DNA from: SURF-32 sp964648365
GTDB taxonomy: Bacteria; Planctomycetota; Phycisphaerae; UBA1845
Direction of reading: 5' to 3'
DNA length: 61,372 bases
NCBI GenBank assembly: GCA_964648365.1
Contig: CAZYLK010000012.1
Location: 1 to 61,372, forward strand
A program made the position numbers and the translations under genes. The notes beneath the pieces were generated by a model. It ran no database searches and was not told where the DNA came from. It saw nothing but the letters and a program-made list of their open reading frames with translations. Positions 41,787-50,024 of the stretch are shown piece by piece (the first letter of the stretch is position 1; every line of letters starts with the position of its first letter).

Positions 41787-42873
41787 GGGCGTCAAGGTCA
41801 CCCGCGATGACAACGGCGACATGCGCCTGCGCGTCGAGGACGAGAGCAACTGCCACGCCGAGTACGAACTGGTCAACAAGATGCGGGCCAGCGTCTGCGT
41901 GCTGGGGCCGCTTTTGGCCCGGCGGCACAAGTCGCAGGTGGCCATGCCCGGCGGCTGCGCCATCGGCGACCGGCCCATCAACCTGCACATCGAGGCGCTC
42001 AAGGCGCTGGGGGCGGACTTCGACCTGATCAACGGCGACGTGTGCCTGCGGGCCAAGCGGCTGACCGGCAAGGAGCTTTTCCTGGGCGGGCCGTTCGGCT
42101 CATCCGTCACGGCCACCGCCAACGTGCTCATGGCCGCGACGCTGGCCGAGGGGCAGACGGTGATCGAATCGGCCGCGTGCGAGCCGGAGATCGTCGATCT
42201 GGCCGAGTTTCTCAACAACTGCGGCGCTCAGATCCGCGGCCACGGCACACCCCGCATCACGGTGGACGGCGTGGACGAACTGCACGGCGCGGAGCACACC
42301 GTCATCCCGGATCGCATCGAGGCGGGCACGTTCATGATCGCGGCCGCGATCACCAACGGTGATCTGGATCTCGTCGGCGCCCGGGCAGACGACATGCTGG
42401 CCGTGGTGGACCGCCTGCGCCTGATCGGCGTCAATGTCGAGCGCACCGACACGGGCCTGAATGTCACCTCGACCCGCCGCTTGGAGCCAGTCGAGATCAC
42501 CACGCAGCCTTATCCGGGTTTTCCGACAGACTTGCAGGCCCAGATCATGGCGCTGCTGTGCATCGCCGACGGCAACAGCACGATTACCGAAAAAATCTTC
42601 CCCGATCGGTTCCTGCATGTCGGCGAGCTGGGCCGCATGGGGGCGCACCTGCGCAAGGAGGGTCCGACGGTGACGATCCAAGGCGTCAAGCGCCTCGTGG
42701 GCGCCCCGGTGATGGCCAGCGACCTGCGCGCCTCGGCCGCACTGATCCTCGGCGGCCTGGTGGCGAAGGGAAAAACCCGCGTCGACCGCATCTACCACAT
42801 CGACCGTGGCTACGAGCGCATCGAAGAAAAGCTGGCGGGCGTGGGGGCGGAGATCCGGCGTATCGCGGGGTGA
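41608..42873 (+). CDS. murA: UDP-N-acetylglucosamine 1-carboxyvinyltransferase
   Basis: A 421-residue MurA, normal length, catalysing the first committed step of peptidoglycan precursor synthesis in the cytoplasm. ISGAKNAALPIM carries the active-site Lys and Asn; PGGCAIGDRPINLHIE carries the fosfomycin-target Cys; ASACEPEIVDLAEFL-like AACEPEIVDLA, DRIEAGTFM and PYPGFPTDLQAQ are all present. The 5' end and 57 bp of upstream sequence are duplicated 1966 bp away. Having murA together with lysA and an L,D-transpeptidase in the window agrees with peptidoglycan synthesis in this organism. Confidence 0.96.
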   Translation: MDQFEIVGGNRLRGAIQISGAKNAALPIMAAAILTEGETVLHNVPDLADVRHMQKLLPRLGVKVTRDDNGDMRLRVEDESNCHAEYELVNKMRASVCVLGPLLARRHKSQVAMPGGCAIGDRPINLHIEALKALGADFDLINGDVCLRAKRLTGKELFLGGPFGSSVTATANVLMAATLAEGQTVIESAACEPEIVDLAEFLNNCGAQIRGHGTPRITVDGVDELHGAEHTVIPDRIEAGTFMIAAAITNGDLDLVGARADDMLAVVDRLRLIGVNVERTDTGLNVTSTRRLEPVEITTQPYPGFPTDLQAQIMALLCIADGNSTITEKIFPDRFLHVGELGRMGAHLRKEGPTVTIQGVKRLVGAPVMASDLRASAALILGGLVAKGKTRVDRIYHIDRGYERIEEKLAGVGAEIRRIAG

Positions 42874-42922
42874 TGGCGCGGGTCGTGGGGCGCCTGCGAA
42901 GCGGGCAAATTGACCGAGCAGG

Positions 42923-42946
42923 CCACCGGTTGAAAACCGGTGCCAC
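42923..42946 (-). repeat. REP-like TCC/TTC-loop hairpin
   Basis: On the - strand: GTGGCA, then CCGGTT-TTC-AACCGG, then TGG. It is a single copy of the family found at 39260, 47028 and 48319, lying between murA and a tRNA gene. Confidence 0.8.
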
Positions 42947-42961
42947 ATCGGGGCCGATTCG

Positions 42962-42968
42962 CTATAAT
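42962..42968 (+). promoter_or_regulatory. Putative -10 box of the tRNA(CAT) gene
   Basis: A perfect TATAAT at 42963-42968, 20 bp before the mature tRNA 5' end. No good -35 is visible at 17 bp; the region upstream is the REP-like hairpin. Confidence 0.5.
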
Positions 42969-42987
42969 CGACGCCGACCCGCAGCCC

Positions 42988-43060
42988 GGGCCCGTAGCTC
43001 AGCGGTTAGAGCTGTCGACTCATAATCGATCGGTCGCAGGTTCGAATCCTGCCGGGCCCA
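42988..43060 (+). tRNA. tRNA with anticodon CAT (elongator Met or Ile2)
   Basis: A 73-nt cloverleaf: acceptor GGGCCCG with CGGGCCC, D arm GCTCAGCGGTTAGAGC, anticodon loop CTCATAA, T arm GCAGGTTCGAATCCTGC. The G1-C72 pair excludes initiator tRNA. Whether it is Met or a lysidine-modified Ile tRNA cannot be decided by eye. CCA is not encoded. Confidence 0.93.
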
Positions 43061-43287
43061 ATGCCGTTTGTCGCAATTTGCCGCAAGACGCCGTAACCTC
43101 TTGTAATTCAAGGCTTTCCCGACCCACATGCCGTGGGGGTTCCGGCTGTCTACGGCCGGCTGCGTGCAGGTATCGCGCCGTATTCCCTGTCTCCCGTACC
43201 CGCTGACCGCCTCGTTCCGTTCACGATCGCGGCTGCTAGTGAAACGAAACAGGCGCGCGAACTGGCAAGACGTGGTGCCGACAGAGT

Positions 43288-44010
43288 CTACCACTCCATC
43301 CGATCTCCCTGATAGTCATAGCACCGCCCCGCGTGCTCGCTCGATAGCGTCCCGATGACACGGCGCATCCCCGCAACGCTCTCCACGACGCCCAGCGGCG
43401 CCTGCGGGCCGCCCATGTCGGTCTTCACCCAGCCCGGGTGCAACGCAACGACCGTCATGCCGCGCGGGCGCAGCTCGATGTCCAGGTTGCGCGTCAGTGC
43501 GTTGAGCGCCGCCTTGCTGGTGCGATACTCATAGGCGTAGCCCTGCCGGTTGCCGCCGATCGAGCCCATGTCGCTCGTAATCATGACGACGGCCTTGCGC
43601 TCGCCGCGGGCGACGCATTCGACAAGCGCCTGCGTCACCCGCATCGGTCCCAGTGTGTTCACGCGAAACGCCCGCTCCCAGTCGTCGAAGTTGACGCTCC
43701 TGTAGCTGCTTTCCGGCCGGAAGTAGATGCCCGCGCAGTTGATGAGCACGTCGATCGCGACCTCGCCGAGTTCCGCCGCCAGCGCATCGACGGATGCCTG
43801 ACGATCGACTTCCAGCGCGTGAACCGTCACGCCCGAGCCCGCGGGGGCTACTGCCTCCCGCTGTCCCGCCTCCCGCGCGACGGCCGCCAGCGCCTCAGCC
43901 TCCGCCGGCCGGCGGCAACACGCCCACACCCGCCAGCCGTCACCCGCATACTGCCGCACGAATTCCAACCCAAGCCCGCGGTTGGCGCCGGTAATCAAAA
44001 CGCTGGGCAT
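43288..44010 (-). CDS. SDR-family oxidoreductase
   Basis: A 240-residue classical short-chain dehydrogenase. The NAD(P) loop is SVLITGANRGLGLEF, NCAGIYF is the NNAG equivalent, MITSDMGSIGG provides the catalytic Ser region and YEYRTSKAALN provides the Tyr and Lys of YxxxK. HPGWVKTDMGG follows as usual. The CCRRP motif after strand 2 (Arg) suggests NADPH preference. Relatives include C-factor and carbonyl-reductase-like enzymes; the substrate is unknown. The ATG at 44010 precedes the Rossmann strand directly. Single gene between two tRNA genes. Confidence 0.9.
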   Translation of the reverse strand: MPSVLITGANRGLGLEFVRQYAGDGWRVWACCRRPAEAEALAAVAREAGQREAVAPAGSGVTVHALEVDRQASVDALAAELGEVAIDVLINCAGIYFRPESSYRSVNFDDWERAFRVNTLGPMRVTQALVECVARGERKAVVMITSDMGSIGGNRQGYAYEYRTSKAALNALTRNLDIELRPRGMTVVALHPGWVKTDMGGPQAPLGVVESVAGMRRVIGTLSSEHAGRCYDYQGDRMEW

Positions 44011-44116
44011 CGCACCATCTCCCGCCCGTCCGCACGCCACCCGCGCTACCCGCCGTCAACCCCTTCGCCATCGGGCCGGCTCGAAGTGCCGGAGCCGCGT
44101 GCAAGGAAGGCACCAC

Positions 44117-44190
44117 TACGCCCGGCAGGATTCGAACCTGCGACCCCCGGTTTAGGAAACCGGTGCTCTATCCTACTGAGCTACGAGCGC
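44117..44190 (-). tRNA. tRNA-Arg (anticodon CCT)
   Basis: On the - strand: acceptor GCGCTCG pairs with CGGGCGT (two G-T wobble pairs), D arm GCTCAGTAGGATAGAGC, anticodon loop TTCCTAA with anticodon CCT, and T arm GCAGGTTCGAATCCTGC. 74 nt, no encoded CCA. Confidence 0.93.
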
Positions 44191-44325
44191 ATGGTTTGAG
44201 CATACCGGACACGGGCACCGGGGCAAAGCGGGCTTGAGTGATCGGCGATCACGGCGCGAATGTAGACGGGCGAATGCGTCGCGGGCGGGTTGATGGCGGC
44301 GGGCGGCGTCGGGGGAGGTGCGGGG

Positions 44326-45123
44326 TCATTCGGCCAACTGGGTGAGTCGGCCGAGGATCGCCTTGTCGAGCGCAGCGATCCAGTCGGGCTGAACGGCGGA
44401 ATCGCCCGTGTCATCCGGCTGCGGGCGTGACGTGGTGCGCAGATCGACGGGCGCGAGGATGACGGTGATCCGCTCCAGGCCTGTGTCGGCGGCGAGCACG
44501 AACAACTCCTCTGCAACGGCATCGCCCATCGCCAGGCAGCCGATCGACGCGGCGCCGCCGTGGATCATGATATCGCCGCCGAGATTCGTCCGGCCGTCGC
44601 GTTGAGCCATCTGCCGGTCGAACGCGTTCGGGTAGCCCACCCGCAGCGCCAGGTGATACCGGCTGTTGGGGTTGAGGGATTCGACGGCGTACACGCCCTC
44701 CGGCACCTGCCAGTCGCCTTCGCGCAGTTTAGGCCCGAGCGAACCGCTGGCGGCCCTGAAGGGCCACGTCGCGACCAGGCGCTGTGTCTCGGGCTCGGCG
44801 CCGGCGTAGAGACGCAACTCACGCGCCTGCTTAAGCCCGACGAGCGTGGCGAACGCCGGCGGATACGCGACGCCCGCGGAGGAGAAGCGCGGCAGCAGCC
44901 GCGCACGCGCGGCCGGTCCGTATTGCTCCAGGCGTTCGGCGACGGTGTAGCGGAACACGCGAACCTTCACCTCGATCCAGCCGCGCCACAGCAACGGCGT
45001 CGCCGCGACCACAAGCAAAGCGACCGCGACCGCCCGCGGCCCCTGACGTTTCCATGAGAATCCACTGGCCGCATCGTGCATCCATGCACCTCCGGGCAGG
45101 TTGGGACCGAGTGTAGGCGCCAT
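44326..45123 (-). CDS. L,D-transpeptidase (YafK-like)
   Basis: A 265-residue membrane-anchored YkuD-domain protein. One N-terminal helix (RAVAVALLVVAATPLLW) is followed by YGPAARARLLPRFSSAGVAYP, SGSLGPKLREGDWQVPEGVY and the catalytic motif HGGAASIGCLAMGD with the His and nucleophilic Cys. The pattern is that of YafK/ErfK-type enzymes, which form or cut non-classical 3-3 or lipoprotein links in peptidoglycan. The ATG at 45123 is preferred over the TTG at 45138. It is downstream of a repeat cluster and transcribed away from lysA. Confidence 0.9.
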   Translation of the reverse strand: MAPTLGPNLPGGAWMHDAASGFSWKRQGPRAVAVALLVVAATPLLWRGWIEVKVRVFRYTVAERLEQYGPAARARLLPRFSSAGVAYPPAFATLVGLKQARELRLYAGAEPETQRLVATWPFRAASGSLGPKLREGDWQVPEGVYAVESLNPNSRYHLALRVGYPNAFDRQMAQRDGRTNLGGDIMIHGGAASIGCLAMGDAVAEELFVLAADTGLERITVILAPVDLRTTSRPQPDDTGDSAVQPDWIAALDKAILGRLTQLAE

Positions 45124-45712
45124 ATCAAGGTCGGACAAGAAGCCCGCGACCGCGCGCCTGACGCTCCCGGTGGACGGCTCCGAGCGAGCCGCGCGGCTTC
45201 AGCCCGCGCGGAGCTTCGTGAACGGATGACACTGCCCCCAGAGGAGTCGCGTCGCGATTCAAACCCGGCTGAAGCCGGCTGAGGACAAGTGAATGGAGAA
45301 CTGGATGCTGCCGGCGACCCATCAGCTCAAGCTGATGGCAAAAAAGGGTCGGCTGAAGCCGACCGTCGCAGAAACGGACAGGGACCGACCGTTGGAGAGA
45401 CCGACCGTTACTGTGGAATGTCGTAAGTGACGCATCATTGTTAAACGCTGGTCATCAGCCCGAAAACAGCTCTGCCGTTACCCGCCTCATGGGCGCAACT
45501 CTGGAAGGATGCGAACGGCGTGAGAGGCTACACTGCAGTGGCAACCTGTCTGCCGACCGAGTCTTGCCCATCAAGCCGTTGGCCGTGCCCCGCGTGCTTG
45601 GCGATCTCATGCGTGAGCCGCTACGATCCTCGGTCTGAATCGGCCACGAAGTCCCGCGGGCGGGCGCTCGCCGGGAGCCGGGGCCGACGGGTCGGACTTG
45701 AGCGGAAGAATC
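45124..45712. repeat. Divergent gap with TTSA-loop hairpins
   Basis: Between the transpeptidase and lysA genes. CGGCTTCAGCCCGCGCGG lies at about 45187, CCCGGCTGAAGCCGGCTGA at about 45261, then CCATCAGC-TCAA-GCTGATGG at 45320-45339 followed by CAAAAAAG and GGTCGGC-TGAA-GCCGACC at about 45347-45364. The last two repeat the arrangement at 25276-25322 with a changed but still paired first stem. I see no gene in the rest. Confidence 0.75.
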
Positions 45713-46996
45713 ATGGATCACTTTGAATACAGAAGCGGCGTTCTTCACTGCGAATCGGTCAACCTCGTCGATCTGGCCAAGCGCCACGGCACGCCGCTGT
45801 ACGTCTACTCGCGGCAGACGATTCTCGACCACTACACACGGCTGGCGAAGGCGTTTGCCCCGGTCGATCCGTGGTTGTGCTTTTCGATCAAGAGTTGCGG
45901 CAACCTGAACATCCTCAAGCTCCTGCAGGCGCAGGGCTGCGCGTTTGACGTGGTCAGCGGCGGCGAGGTGATGCGGGCTTTGGAGGCGGGGGCGGCCCCG
46001 GGGCGCATCGTCTTTGCAGGCGTGGGCAAGTCCGACGAGGAGATCAACCACGCCCTCGACGTCGGCGTCGGGTATTTTAACGTCGAGAGCGAAGCGGAGA
46101 TGGAGAACATCGCCGCCCTCGCGGCCGCGGCGGGCAAGACAGCTTCCGCCGCCCTGCGTGTCAACCCCGACGTCGATCCCAAGACGCACGTCTACACCAC
46201 GACCGGGAAGCGCGAAACGAAGTTCGGCGTAGACGTCGAGCGGGCGCGGAACGTGTTTAAGACCTACGCCGGCCGCCGCGGCCTCAACCTCGACGCCATC
46301 CATCTGCACATCGGCTCGCCGGTCAACGACGTCAACGCCTATGTCGAGTCGATTACCAAGGGGCTGAAGCTCATCGAGGATCTTCGCGGCGACGGTTACA
46401 CGATCCGCTCGCTGAACATCGGCGGCGGGTACGGGGCGAACTATGAGACGGACCAGGCGCCACCGGCGATGCAATATGCCGACGCGATCGTGCCGCTCTT
46501 GCGCGGGCGCGATCTGAAGATCCTGCTCGAACCCGGCCGCAGCATCATGGGCAATGCGGGCGTGCTGCTGTGCAAAACGCTCTACACCAAGGCATCCGGC
46601 GACAAGCAGTTCGTCATCGTGGACGGCTCCATGACGGAGTTGATCCGCCCCTGCCTGTACGGCGCGTTCCACTTCGTCTGGCCCGTCGCCCCGGCCGGCG
46701 GCGCGGTACCGCCGCAGCGCAGCGCGACGCTGAAGCTGGACGGCACGCGGCTGGTGGACGTGGTCGGACCGGTCTGCGAAAGCAGCGACTTTCTCGCCAA
46801 GGAGCGTTACCTGCCTCCGATGAACCGCGGCGATCTGCTGTGCGTCTTCACGGCCGGGGCGTACGGAATGGTCATGGCCAGCCAGTACAACTCCCGCCCG
46901 CGGCCGGCCGAGGTGCTGGTCGAAGGCGCAACCGCCCGCGTCATCCGCCGCCGCGAAACGTATGACGACCTGGTCGAAGCCGAGCGACTGGATTGA
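45713..46996 (+). CDS. lysA: Diaminopimelate decarboxylase
   Basis: A 427-residue PLP enzyme of fold type III converting meso-diaminopimelate to lysine. FSIKSCGNLNILK carries the PLP Lys (usually FAxKAN), FDVVSGGE, FGVDVE, LHIGSP, LNIGGGYG, LEPGRSIMGNAG, GSMTELIRPCLYG and GPVCESSDFLA (catalytic Cys) are all in order. The Lys region FSIKSCGN has Ser and Cys in place of the common Ala-Asn, a mild variation shared by some homologues. ATG at 45713 has GGAAGAA upstream; an upstream in-frame start at 45698 is possible. The gene ends in a REPIN-like element. Confidence 0.95.
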   Translation: MDHFEYRSGVLHCESVNLVDLAKRHGTPLYVYSRQTILDHYTRLAKAFAPVDPWLCFSIKSCGNLNILKLLQAQGCAFDVVSGGEVMRALEAGAAPGRIVFAGVGKSDEEINHALDVGVGYFNVESEAEMENIAALAAAAGKTASAALRVNPDVDPKTHVYTTTGKRETKFGVDVERARNVFKTYAGRRGLNLDAIHLHIGSPVNDVNAYVESITKGLKLIEDLRGDGYTIRSLNIGGGYGANYETDQAPPAMQYADAIVPLLRGRDLKILLEPGRSIMGNAGVLLCKTLYTKASGDKQFVIVDGSMTELIRPCLYGAFHFVWPVAPAGGAVPPQRSATLKLDGTRLVDVVGPVCESSDFLAKERYLPPMNRGDLLCVFTAGAYGMVMASQYNSRPRPAEVLVEGATARVIRRRETYDDLVEAERLD

Positions 46997-47027
46997 CGGC
47001 GTCGGGCTTACTGAGCGTACGGCATAC

Positions 47028-47144
47028 GTGGCACGGGCATCCTGCCCGTGATTCGAACGTGCTGCTGCACACGTTCGCAGTAACGGGTTCCGTAGCGGCT
47101 CGCCTTCGCCTCCGCTCGAATCACGGCCTGGAAGGCCGTGCCAC
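47028..47144. repeat. REPIN-like inverted pair of TCC-loop hairpins
   Basis: Two hairpins face each other between convergent gene ends. On the + strand at 47028-47050: GTGGCA, CGGGCA-TCC-TGCCCG, TGATTCGA. On the - strand at 47122-47144: GTGGCA, CGGCCT-TCC-AGGCCG, TGATTCGA. Stem sequences differ but flanks and loop are identical, as in REP doublets. Confidence 0.85.
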
Positions 47145-47245
47145 GTAAGCTGCCCGCTGAACGCGCCGTGTGGTTGCCAGACTCTTGCCAGAGTCCTCAC
47201 TGTTGTCGGCCTGGCCTTTTCAGACGGCGCCCCCTTGAGTCGGTC

Positions 47246-48283
47246 TCAGGCCAACGTGACGACTGGTCCGCCCGCTTGCCGCGGGTCGTGCTGCAAGGCG
47301 CTGGCGTACTCGTACGCCGCATCACCTTCCCCGGCCGAACCGCGAAGCAGCGCCCAGCCCACGGCCGCGCCGCAGATGAGCAGCACGACGATCGACGGCG
47401 CCAGCAACCGGATCAATGGCGTGCGGGCGGGTCGCGCCTCCCCCGACACGTGTGATTCGGTCGTCGAATCCGTCGCCCCGCCCGGCCGGCAGATAAACGC
47501 CACCCCAGCCATCGCCAGCGGCGCGGCCGCGACCATCACCCACGAAGCCACCGGCACCAGGTCATAGTCGTAGGCATAGCCGCACAGCGCCGCCATCGGC
47601 GCCAGTGTGCCCACCGCAGCCGCCCCCCCCCAGCCGGCGCGGATGCGGCGGCCGGTCAGCCCGATCGCCAGCGCCAGACCGTTGAAGGCCGACAGGCCGC
47701 CGAAGATCAGCGCCAGCTTGGCAAAGCGGCTCTCCAGGATCAGGATCGACAGCGCGGCGAAAACGAGCATCGCCGGCGCGCAGAACGTCAGCGCATCGCG
47801 CCCGGGTTCGCGCCCGGGCTGGCGCTCGCGCCGCACCGCCTGCCAGCAGAGCGTGGAGACAATCGCCGCGGCCATCAGCCCCAACTGCCAGTTGCGTGAC
47901 GCTACGTCGGGAAAGCGCATCGCCGCGCCCGCCACGACCGCCACCAGCCCCCCCCCGATCAAAGCCGCGGCCATGCCATGCCACGCCTGCCAGCGCGACG
48001 TCACGGCGCTGATCGCCGCCGCGGCCGCCAGCGGGATCGCCAGCGCATACCAGGCCGGCCACTGCACAGCCGGTCCCTCGGGAAGTCCTTCTTCGGATAG
48101 AAACGCCGCTAGAAATGACACCAGGAGTGCCGCCGGATAACCCCAGGCCCGGCCGGAGGCAGGCGACGCGGCGCCGCCGTCCGCCATCAGGCGTTGCGAT
48201 CGCCACAGCCGCTGGACGAACACGAGTACGGCCGCACCCAGCAGAGCCGGCAACGCGACGCTTAAGACGATGGACTTGATCAA
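47246..48283 (-). CDS. Polytopic membrane protein, unknown function
   Basis: A 345-residue protein with about nine or ten membrane helices and Ala/Leu-rich composition; no recognised family motif. The helices begin at once (KSIVLSVALPALLGAAVLVF) and the last 50 residues form a loop and helix (VVLLICGAAVGWALL) followed by a short tail. The frame continues upstream into the hairpin array and the N gap, giving a spurious longer reading; I used the TTG at 48283, with GGGAG about 9 nt upstream, because it starts just outside the repeats. Convergent with lysA and divergent from the M20 amidohydrolase gene. A link to diaminopimelate or lysine is possible from position only. Confidence 0.65.
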   Translation of the reverse strand: MIKSIVLSVALPALLGAAVLVFVQRLWRSQRLMADGGAASPASGRAWGYPAALLVSFLAAFLSEEGLPEGPAVQWPAWYALAIPLAAAAAISAVTSRWQAWHGMAAALIGGGLVAVVAGAAMRFPDVASRNWQLGLMAAAIVSTLCWQAVRRERQPGREPGRDALTFCAPAMLVFAALSILILESRFAKLALIFGGLSAFNGLALAIGLTGRRIRAGWGGAAAVGTLAPMAALCGYAYDYDLVPVASWVMVAAAPLAMAGVAFICRPGGATDSTTESHVSGEARPARTPLIRLLAPSIVVLLICGAAVGWALLRGSAGEGDAAYEYASALQHDPRQAGGPVVTLA

Positions 48284-48677
48284 TGCAGCAGTCTCCCATC
48301 CTGGCCGTGAAGCCGAGCGTGGCACGGCCATCCTGGCCGTGAAGCCGAGTGTGGCACGGCCATCCTGGCCGCGNNNNNNNNNNNNNNNNNNNNNNNNNNN
48401 NNNNNNNNNNNNNNNNNNNNNNNNNNNNNNNNNNNNNNNNNNNNNNNNNNNNNNNNNNNNNNNNNNNNNNNNNCACGGCCATCCTGGCCGTGAAGCCGAA
48501 TGTGGCACGGCCATCCTGGCCGTGAAGCTGGACCGTGTGGCATCGGCTTCCAGCCGATGGAATCACGGGCAGGATGCCCGTGCCACGCGGGCCGCATCCG
48601 GTCTCAACCTTGCATCCGCGTCCAGCGTGCCCGACTATAGGGAGGGCGGCTCACCGCGACCACACGGAAGACACGAT
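48284..48677. repeat. Tandem REP-like array broken by a 100-N gap
   Basis: Units of GTGGCA, CGGCCA-TCC-TGGCCG, TGAAGCCGA start at 48319 and 48351 on one side of the gap, and at an inferred 48470 and 48502 on the other, always 32 bp apart. The gap (48374-48473) is exactly 100 N, so its true length is unknown. The array is followed by an inverted doublet: GTGGCA, TCGGCT-TCC-AGCCGA at 48537 and, on the - strand ending at 48586, GTGGCA, CGGGCA-TCC-TGCCCG. No gene. Confidence 0.9.
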
Positions 48678-49871
48678 ATGACAGCGTTCACCGAGTCCAT
48701 CAAACCCATGCTCACCGACCTGGTCGCGCTGCGGCACGACCTGCACATGCACCCGGAACTCGGCTACGAGGAACGACGCACCGCGGCGTGCGTGCTGGAG
48801 CAGCTTCGCCGCATCCCCGGCCTCGACATCCGAACGGACGTCGCAACCACCGGCATCGTCGCGACGCTGAACCCGGGCAAGCCCGGACCTTGCGTCGCGC
48901 TGCGGGCCGACATGGATGCGCTACCGATCCAGGAAGAAAACACCTTTGAACATCGCTCCAAACACGACGGCCGGATGCACGCCTGCGGCCACGACGGACA
49001 CACCACCTGCCTTGTCGGCGCGGCTCGCGTTCTGGCGTCTTTGGCCGACGATCTGCCCGGCTCCGTGAAGTTCATCTTTCAGCCGGCGGAGGAAGGCGGC
49101 GGGGGGGGCGAGCGTATGATCGCCGAGGGCGCGCTCGACGACCCGCCGGTCGACGCCGCCTTCGCACTGCACGGCTGGCCCGAGATCCGGCAGGGACACG
49201 TCATCATCGGGTCAGGACCGATCCTGGCCGCCACCTCCACCTTCGACATTGAACTGAGCGGATCCGGCGGACATGCCGCCTATCCGCATCAGACGCAGGA
49301 TCTTATTGTCGCGGCCGCGCATATCGTCACGGCCGCACAGGCGCTCGCGTCGCGCCTGTCGGACCCGGTCGAGCCGGTTGCGGTATCGATCACGAGGATG
49401 CAGATGGGCAGCGCCTACAACGTGCTGCCGTCGCGCGGCCACCTGCGCGGCACGCTGCGGGCCATGACGCTGGAGTCCAATCACCGGCTCCGCGACGGAC
49501 TGAAGCGCATCGTCGAGTCCACGGCCGCGATGTTCGGCGCGACGGCCGCGTTCGACTGGCACGCCGGCTATCCGCCGACCGTCAACGACGGTCCGCTGGC
49601 TGATCTCGCCGCCGCCGCCGCGCGGGAACTCTTCGGCCCGGCCCATGTGATCACCGACTCGCGACCTTCAATGGGCGGCGAGGATTTCTCCTACTTCGGC
49701 CAGCGCGTCCCGGCCGTGATGGTGCGCCTGGGCGTGTGCCCACCGGATCAGCCCAGCTACCCGAAGCTCCACCACCCCCGCTACGACTTCCCCGACGCCG
49801 CCATCTCGCTTGGCGTGGCGCTGCATTGCCGGCTGGCGACGGCGTTCTTGAAGCAGGCCACAGGCACGTAG
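48678..49871 (+). CDS. M20D-family amidohydrolase (N-acyl amino acid deacylase)
   Basis: A 397-residue M20D peptidase of the HipO/AmhX/N-acetyl-diaminopimelate deacetylase group. Metal and catalytic motifs are ALRADMDALPIQE, MHACGHDGHTT, FQPAEEGGGGG, ALHGWPE and MGGEDFSYF; the dimerisation domain contains SGSGGHAAYPHQTQD. It hydrolyses N-acyl (often N-acetyl or aryl-acyl) amino acids. lysA lies upstream with one gene between, so a role in the acetyl variant of the diaminopimelate pathway is possible but not shown. The ATG at 48678 matches the family start. It ends near a GGGAGTRA hairpin. Confidence 0.9.
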   Translation: MTAFTESIKPMLTDLVALRHDLHMHPELGYEERRTAACVLEQLRRIPGLDIRTDVATTGIVATLNPGKPGPCVALRADMDALPIQEENTFEHRSKHDGRMHACGHDGHTTCLVGAARVLASLADDLPGSVKFIFQPAEEGGGGGERMIAEGALDDPPVDAAFALHGWPEIRQGHVIIGSGPILAATSTFDIELSGSGGHAAYPHQTQDLIVAAAHIVTAAQALASRLSDPVEPVAVSITRMQMGSAYNVLPSRGHLRGTLRAMTLESNHRLRDGLKRIVESTAAMFGATAAFDWHAGYPPTVNDGPLADLAAAAARELFGPAHVITDSRPSMGGEDFSYFGQRVPAVMVRLGVCPPDQPSYPKLHHPRYDFPDAAISLGVALHCRLATAFLKQATGT

Positions 49872-49918
49872 CCGGACGGCCGTCACGCGCTCGTGGTCCA
49901 ACAGATGGACCCAAATAC

Positions 49919-50024
49919 AGGGAGTGAGGGAGACGGAAGTAAGCGAGTGAGGGAAGAAGGAAGCACTGTAGTCTGTCTTTCTTCCCTTACTCCCTCGCTC
50001 CCTGACTCCCTCACTCCCCTCGTC
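49919..50024. terminator. GGGAGTRA inverted array between convergent genes
   Basis: GGGAGTGAGGGAG-type units at 49919-49960 on the + strand face complementary units (CCCTTACTCCC, CCTGACTCCC) at 49978-50024. The two arms can pair over about 40 bp with a loop of about 17, giving a terminator-like structure between the M20 and FG-GAP genes. The arms are also G-quadruplex motifs. Confidence 0.6.

Noticed and set aside
43061..43287. tRNA-associated integration site after the CAT tRNA
   Set aside because: No integrase, no repeated tRNA 3' end and no cargo genes follow.
48284..48514. N-terminal extension of the membrane protein through the array and N gap
   Set aside because: It would be a translation of tandem hairpin repeats and unknown bases; a TTG with a ribosome-binding site lies just outside the repeats.
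48303..48535. CRISPR array (32-bp period, gap within)
   Set aside because: There are no unique spacers: units are contiguous hairpin plus about 9 bp of nearly constant sequence, and no cas gene is near.
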